This document shows, in pieces, positions 31,982 to 35,276 of a DNA stretch of 35,276 nt; the stretch's first letter is position 1, and each line of letters opens with the position of its first letter. Made by a program: the position numbers and the translations under genes. This DNA is from Candidatus Hadarchaeum sp. (GTDB lineage: Archaea; Hadarchaeota; Hadarchaeia; Hadarchaeales; Hadarchaeaceae): NCBI GenBank assembly GCA_020725055.1, contig DYFS01000008.1, forward strand, positions 1 to 35,276, given 5' to 3'. The notes beneath the pieces are model-generated. The model made no database searches. It had not been told where the DNA came from and worked only from the letters and a program-made list of their open reading frames with translations.

Positions 31982-32743
31982 ATGGAGTCGACGGTCAAAT
32001 TCATCTCTAAACCTCGCCTCAAGGAGCCGGCCCTGATCGAGGGACTGCCGGGGATGGGGTACGTCGGCAAACTAGCGGCCGAGCATTTGGCGGAGGAGCT
32101 GCACGCCAAAAAGTTCGCGGAGCTGTATTCCCCCCACTTCCCCCACCACGTCGCGATCGAACCCGGCGGCGTGTTAAGGCTTGTCAAAAACGATTTTTAT
32201 CATGCGAGCTCAAACGGCAAGGACATCATAATCGTGGTCGGCGATGCGCAGGCGGTCACTCCGGAGGGGCATCATGAGGTTGTGGAGAAAATTCTTGACG
32301 TCGCGGAGCAGTTTGGGGTGAAGCAGCTTTTCACGCTCGGCGGCTACGCTACCGGCCGGTATTCCAAAACAAAACCAAAGGTAGTCGGTGTTTTCAGCAG
32401 CCCCGAGCTGATTGAGGAGTACAAAAAATACGATATAACCATCGAGCGGGGCGGTGGCCCGATAATAGGTGCATCCGGCCTTCTGCTTGGGCGCGGGAAG
32501 CTTCGAGGCATGAGTGGGTTGTGCCTGCTCGGCGAGACTCACGGCATGGTCGTCGATCACCGTTCGGCAAAGGTTGTGCTTGAGGTGTTGAACAACATTT
32601 TAGGAATCAAGGTGGATATGACACACCTCGAACACCGCGCGAAGGAAACCGAGCGCATGCTTGAGAGAATCCGCAAGGAAATGGAGCTTCGAGCACGCAG
32701 GGAGAGGCGGCGGGAAGAGGAAGAAGCCTGGTATATAGGATAA
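31982..32743 (+). CDS. PAC2-family proteasome assembly chaperone-like protein
   Basis: 253 residues of the PAC2 family (relatives PbaA and PbaB bind the 20S proteasome). 'ALIEGLPGMGYVGKLAAEHLA' (in parts: LIEGLPGMGYVGKLAAEHL) is the signature, and 'GGYATGR' with 'GASGLLLG' follow. The C-terminal 45 residues form a highly charged helix ending 'EAWYIG'. PbaA-type chaperones dock with a C-terminal HbYX tripeptide, and W-Y-I here lies one residue short of the end. Its position after nop10 is a common archaeal arrangement. ATG 31982 follows the nop10 stop by one base. Confidence 0.88.
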   Translation: MESTVKFISKPRLKEPALIEGLPGMGYVGKLAAEHLAEELHAKKFAELYSPHFPHHVAIEPGGVLRLVKNDFYHASSNGKDIIIVVGDAQAVTPEGHHEVVEKILDVAEQFGVKQLFTLGGYATGRYSKTKPKVVGVFSSPELIEEYKKYDITIERGGGPIIGASGLLLGRGKLRGMSGLCLLGETHGMVVDHRSAKVVLEVLNNILGIKVDMTHLEHRAKETERMLERIRKEMELRARRERRREEEEAWYIG

Positions 32744-32756
32744 GGATTAACCTCTG

Positions 32757-34013
32757 GTGGGTGGGGGGTTGCCTAAATTCCAAGCGTATCCAGCAGACCT
32801 ACACATCCATTCAAAATACAGCGGTGCAACCTCAAGCCGCATGGTAATCGACACCATCGCGCAGCAGGCCAAACTCAAAGGGCTAGCGTTTGTGGGTACC
32901 GGCGATGTCTTTCACCCAAAGTGGTTCGAAAGCGTAAAGATGGAGCTCGAGGAGGTCGCGGAGGGCACTTTCGAGCATCCCCGCTACCACACACGATTTA
33001 TTTTGACCGTTGAGGTCGAAGACAATCGCCGCGTCCACCACTTGATCTTCCTACCTTCACTCACTATCGTCAAAAGCGTGCGTGAGGAACTCGCAAAGCA
33101 CTCCAGCGATATCGATGCCGATGGACGCGCACGGGTTGACCTAGCTGGGCCCGAGATCGTCGACATCGCTGTGGTGCACGATTGCTTGATCGGCCCATCC
33201 CACGCCTTCACCCCATGGACGAGCATGTACAAGGAGTTCGACTCGATGCGAGCTTGCTACGGTGATCGGGCCCGCGACGTGAAATTCTTGGAGCTCGGGC
33301 TGAGCGCGGATACCTCGATGGCCGATCGAATCGCTGAACTCCAAGATGTTACCTTTCTGAGCTGCTCGGACGCCCATTCCCCTTGGCCCGATAAATTGGG
33401 CCGTGAGTTCAATCGTTTTGAGATGGCTGAGCCCACTTACTCGGAAATCATCAAAGCGATAAAGCGGGAGGACGGGCGACGAATCTCGCTCAATGTAGGT
33501 TTTGACCCGCGGCTCGGCAAATATCACATCACGGCATGTTCGCGCTGCTTCAAACAGTTCACTTTTGAGCAGGCAAAGTCGCTTCGATGGCGATGTGATA
33601 AGTGTGGCGGATGGGTGAAGAAAGGGGTACGGGACCGCGTCAACGAGCTCGCCGATTGCCCTGAGCCGAAACACCCTCCCCACCGGCCGAGCTACCTCAG
33701 GATAGCCCCGCTCGCTGAGATCATAGCACTGGCGACTGGGCGCGAGGATCCACATGAACCAGAGGTCCAGTTAGCCTGGGAAAAGATGGTGGCCCGCTTC
33801 GGAAATGAAATAGAGGTGCTCGTCGATGCCCCTTTGGAAGCGCTTCACGAGGCGGGCGGGCCCCATATAATGGCGGCGGTCAAAGCATTTAGGGAGGGGA
33901 CGCTAAAAGTGGTTCCTGGCGGGGGAGGGCGGTACGGGCACCTCGAGATCCCGGCTGAGGTCGCTCAAGTGCCGCCACCCAAGCCACAACGAAAAATAAC
34001 GGAGTTTGGATGA
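32757..34013 (+). CDS. Endonuclease Q-like PHP-domain DNA repair enzyme
   Basis: PHP-superfamily metal-dependent phosphoesterase related to endonuclease Q of Thermococcales, which cuts 5' of deaminated bases. The 418-residue protein contains the PHP metal motif 'DLHIHSKYS' near the start, 'GTGDVFHP', 'SCSDAHSPW', and a zinc finger ('CSRCFK' and 'CDKCGG') around residues 260-282. The extreme C-terminus 'QRKITEFG' matches a PCNA-interacting box (QxxIxxF). GTG 32757 is used here, but TTG 32769, preceded by GGTGGGGGG, is an equally good start. The stop overlaps the ferredoxin start. Confidence 0.85.
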   Translation: MGGGLPKFQAYPADLHIHSKYSGATSSRMVIDTIAQQAKLKGLAFVGTGDVFHPKWFESVKMELEEVAEGTFEHPRYHTRFILTVEVEDNRRVHHLIFLPSLTIVKSVREELAKHSSDIDADGRARVDLAGPEIVDIAVVHDCLIGPSHAFTPWTSMYKEFDSMRACYGDRARDVKFLELGLSADTSMADRIAELQDVTFLSCSDAHSPWPDKLGREFNRFEMAEPTYSEIIKAIKREDGRRISLNVGFDPRLGKYHITACSRCFKQFTFEQAKSLRWRCDKCGGWVKKGVRDRVNELADCPEPKHPPHRPSYLRIAPLAEIIALATGREDPHEPEVQLAWEKMVARFGNEIEVLVDAPLEALHEAGGPHIMAAVKAFREGTLKVVPGGGGRYGHLEIPAEVAQVPPPKPQRKITEFG

Positions 34014-34186
34014 TGGAGGTCGACCCAAGCCTCTGCCTGAGGTGTGGTGCGTGCGTGGGCGTTTGTCCCTCCGACGCGATAGACGCCACAGACGGATACG
34101 TGCGGTCGAACAAGCGTTGTACTGACTGCGGCATCTGCGCGAGACTATGTCCGATGGGGGCGATCACCCTTGAGGGAAAAGCATGA
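34013..34186 (+). CDS. 2x[4Fe-4S] ferredoxin, 57 residues
   Basis: Short electron carrier with two complete cluster motifs: 'CLRCGACVGVCP' (C8, C11, C14, C18) and 'CTDCGICARLCP' (C36, C39, C42, C46). The start is ATG 34013, overlapping the EndoQ stop by one base; ATG 34010 is the adjacent alternative. Its last 17 nt overlap the TTG start of the digeranylgeranyl-lipid reductase, so they are probably co-translated and this may be the reductase's electron donor. Confidence 0.92.
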   Translation: MEVDPSLCLRCGACVGVCPSDAIDATDGYVRSNKRCTDCGICARLCPMGAITLEGKA

Positions 34187-35276
34187 CATCGTGGTGGTCG
34201 GGGCGGGCCCAGCTGGCTCCACAGCAGCTTACGCGGCAGCCAGCAACGGTGCCAGCGTTCTAATGCTTGACCGACGCAGGGAGCTAGGAGTACCCGTACA
34301 GTGCGGCGAGGCCCTGGCCGAGGATATTTTGAATGAATTAAAGATAACGCCTAACCCACAGTGGGCCCTCAACCGCACAAACGCCGTCAAAATCGTCTCG
34401 CCATCCGGCATCGAGGTGCGCATCTCAGAGCGAAAGGTCACGGGGAAGGTCGGCTACATCCTCAACCGAAAGGTGTTTGACAAATATCTGGCGGTGAGGG
34501 CGGCCAAGGCAGGCGCCGAGGTGAAGGTAGGGACGTACGTCGATGGGCTGATCATGGAGGATGGCAAGCCGAAGGGGGTCAGGGCGCTCGGAACGGACGG
34601 CAGGCTCGAGGTTGGCGCTGATGTGGTTATCGCAGCGGACGGCGTCGGTTCCCGCGTGGCTCGATGGGCTGGGCTAAAGACGACGTTGAAGCTTGACGAC
34701 ATCGAGAGCGGCATCCAGTTCCAGATGGTGGGGGTTGATTTTGAGTCCCCCTCGATGATGGAGTTCTACCTCGGGAGCAAGATAGCCCCGGGTGGATATC
34801 TATGGATATTCCCGAAGGGTGAGGATATGGCGAACGTGGGGTTGGGAGTCCTTGGGAGCCGTGCCGAGCGGTGGCCGATCGAGTACCTCCGAGACTTCAT
34901 CGCGCGAATGCCAAGTCTGTCGAAGGGGAAGGTGGTTGAGATAAACGGGGGTGGGGACCCTGTCAGTGGGCCGCTCAAGAAAACTGTGAAGGACAACCTG
35001 CTCGTCGTGGGCGACGCTGCGCGTCAAGTGAACGCGCTCACGGGCGGCGGCATAGACTCAGCGATGCGCGCAGGGAACATCGCCGGCGAGGTGGCGGCAA
35101 AGGCGGTGAGCGAGGGTAACACGTCTGAGAAAAGGCTGAGCGAGTACGAGAAGCGGTGGCGGGAGCAGATGGGGAAGCGGCTCGAGCGCTACCTGAAGGC
35201 GAAGAACGTGCTGGTGAGCCTGACGGATGAAGAGATGGACCAGCTCGCGGAGTCGCTGAGCAAGGTCAAGTTTGAC
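34170..35276 (+). CDS. Digeranylgeranylglycerophospholipid reductase (partial, cut at window end)
   Basis: FAD enzyme that saturates the isoprenoid chains of archaeal membrane lipids. 'IVVVGAGPAGSTAAYAAA' is the N-terminal FAD-binding motif. 'QCGEAL' near residue 50 contains the usual cysteine, 'VIAADGVGSRVARWAG' is the GR-family DG motif, and 'VVGDAARQVNALTGGGI' the second FAD contact. 369 residues are visible without a stop; relatives are about 390 long, so only the C-terminal end is missing. The start is TTG 34170 within the ferredoxin gene; a later in-frame start would break the FAD motif. Confidence 0.93.
   Translation, partial: MREKHDIVVVGAGPAGSTAAYAAASNGASVLMLDRRRELGVPVQCGEALAEDILNELKITPNPQWALNRTNAVKIVSPSGIEVRISERKVTGKVGYILNRKVFDKYLAVRAAKAGAEVKVGTYVDGLIMEDGKPKGVRALGTDGRLEVGADVVIAADGVGSRVARWAGLKTTLKLDDIESGIQFQMVGVDFESPSMMEFYLGSKIAPGGYLWIFPKGEDMANVGLGVLGSRAERWPIEYLRDFIARMPSLSKGKVVEINGGGDPVSGPLKKTVKDNLLVVGDAARQVNALTGGGIDSAMRAGNIAGEVAAKAVSEGNTSEKRLSEYEKRWREQMGKRLERYLKAKNVLVSLTDEEMDQLAESLSKVKFD

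Noticed and set aside
1-35276. CRISPR arrays, transposases or long tandem repeats
   Set aside because: No regular direct repeats with spacers, no transposase-like protein and no terminal inverted repeats were seen.

Overview
This window is archaeal chromosome. It encodes both subunits of family D DNA polymerase, MCM, Orc1/Cdc6, both GINS subunits, the two-subunit primase, PCNA, ribosomal proteins L44e and S27e, aIF2-alpha, Nop10, Csl4, Rpo11, a TFS-type cleavage factor, Dph2 and a digeranylgeranyl-lipid reductase. PolD plus Gins23 and this ribosomal/replication gene order fit a euryarchaeote-type lineage (Thermococci, methanogens, Hadarchaea and relatives). The exact phylum cannot be fixed by eye. 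The DNA is moderately GC-rich, with AT-rich promoters carrying recognisable TATA boxes. Starts are a mix of ATG, GTG and TTG, often with GGAGG/GGTGAT-type ribosome sites, and many genes overlap by 1 to 25 nt. Both tRNA genes encode their CCA.

Layout. 1-965: a short eight-cysteine protein, and a membrane protein transcribed the other way. 965-6507: a tightly packed operon of a small heat-shock-like protein, thrB, an ACT-domain protein, hom, thrC and glyA, carrying aspartate semialdehyde to threonine, with serine/glycine interconversion at the end. 6508-6994: the longest AT-rich non-coding stretch, with an Orc1 origin-box-like element and the mcm promoter. 6995-16558: replication operon mcm, gins23, orc1, polB (DP1), a HAD phosphatase, polC (DP2). 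16592-17323: tRNA-Ser(CGA), a frameshifted nucleotidyltransferase-like remnant, and tRNA-Thr(CGT). 17378-18754: an unknown 74-residue protein, an ArsA/Get3-type ATPase, and a convergent 65-residue protein ending in a likely membrane helix. 18975-21665 (minus): pyruvate phosphate dikinase, divergent from dph2.

21733-26393: dph2, a METTL5-like methylase, csl4, a small unknown, rpo11, a DUF99 gene, signal peptidase, a Nudix hydrolase and tfs. 26433-30335: an OB-fold protein, pcna, priL, priS and gins51, the second replication block. 30537-34013: rpl44e, rps27e, aIF2-alpha, nop10, a PAC2-family protein and an endonuclease Q-like PHP enzyme with a PCNA-binding-like tail. 34013-35276: a 2x[4Fe-4S] ferredoxin and the digeranylgeranyl-lipid reductase, cut by the window end.

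Together the two replication blocks encode nearly all core replisome parts except RFC, ligase, Fen1 and the Cdc45/GAN partner. I see no CRISPR array, insertion sequence or intein. The less ordinary items are the candidate origin, the Get3-like ATPase beside a possible tail-anchored protein, the perfect inverted repeat between ppdK and dph2, the odd T-loop of tRNA-Thr, the decayed gene between the tRNAs, and several small unknown proteins.
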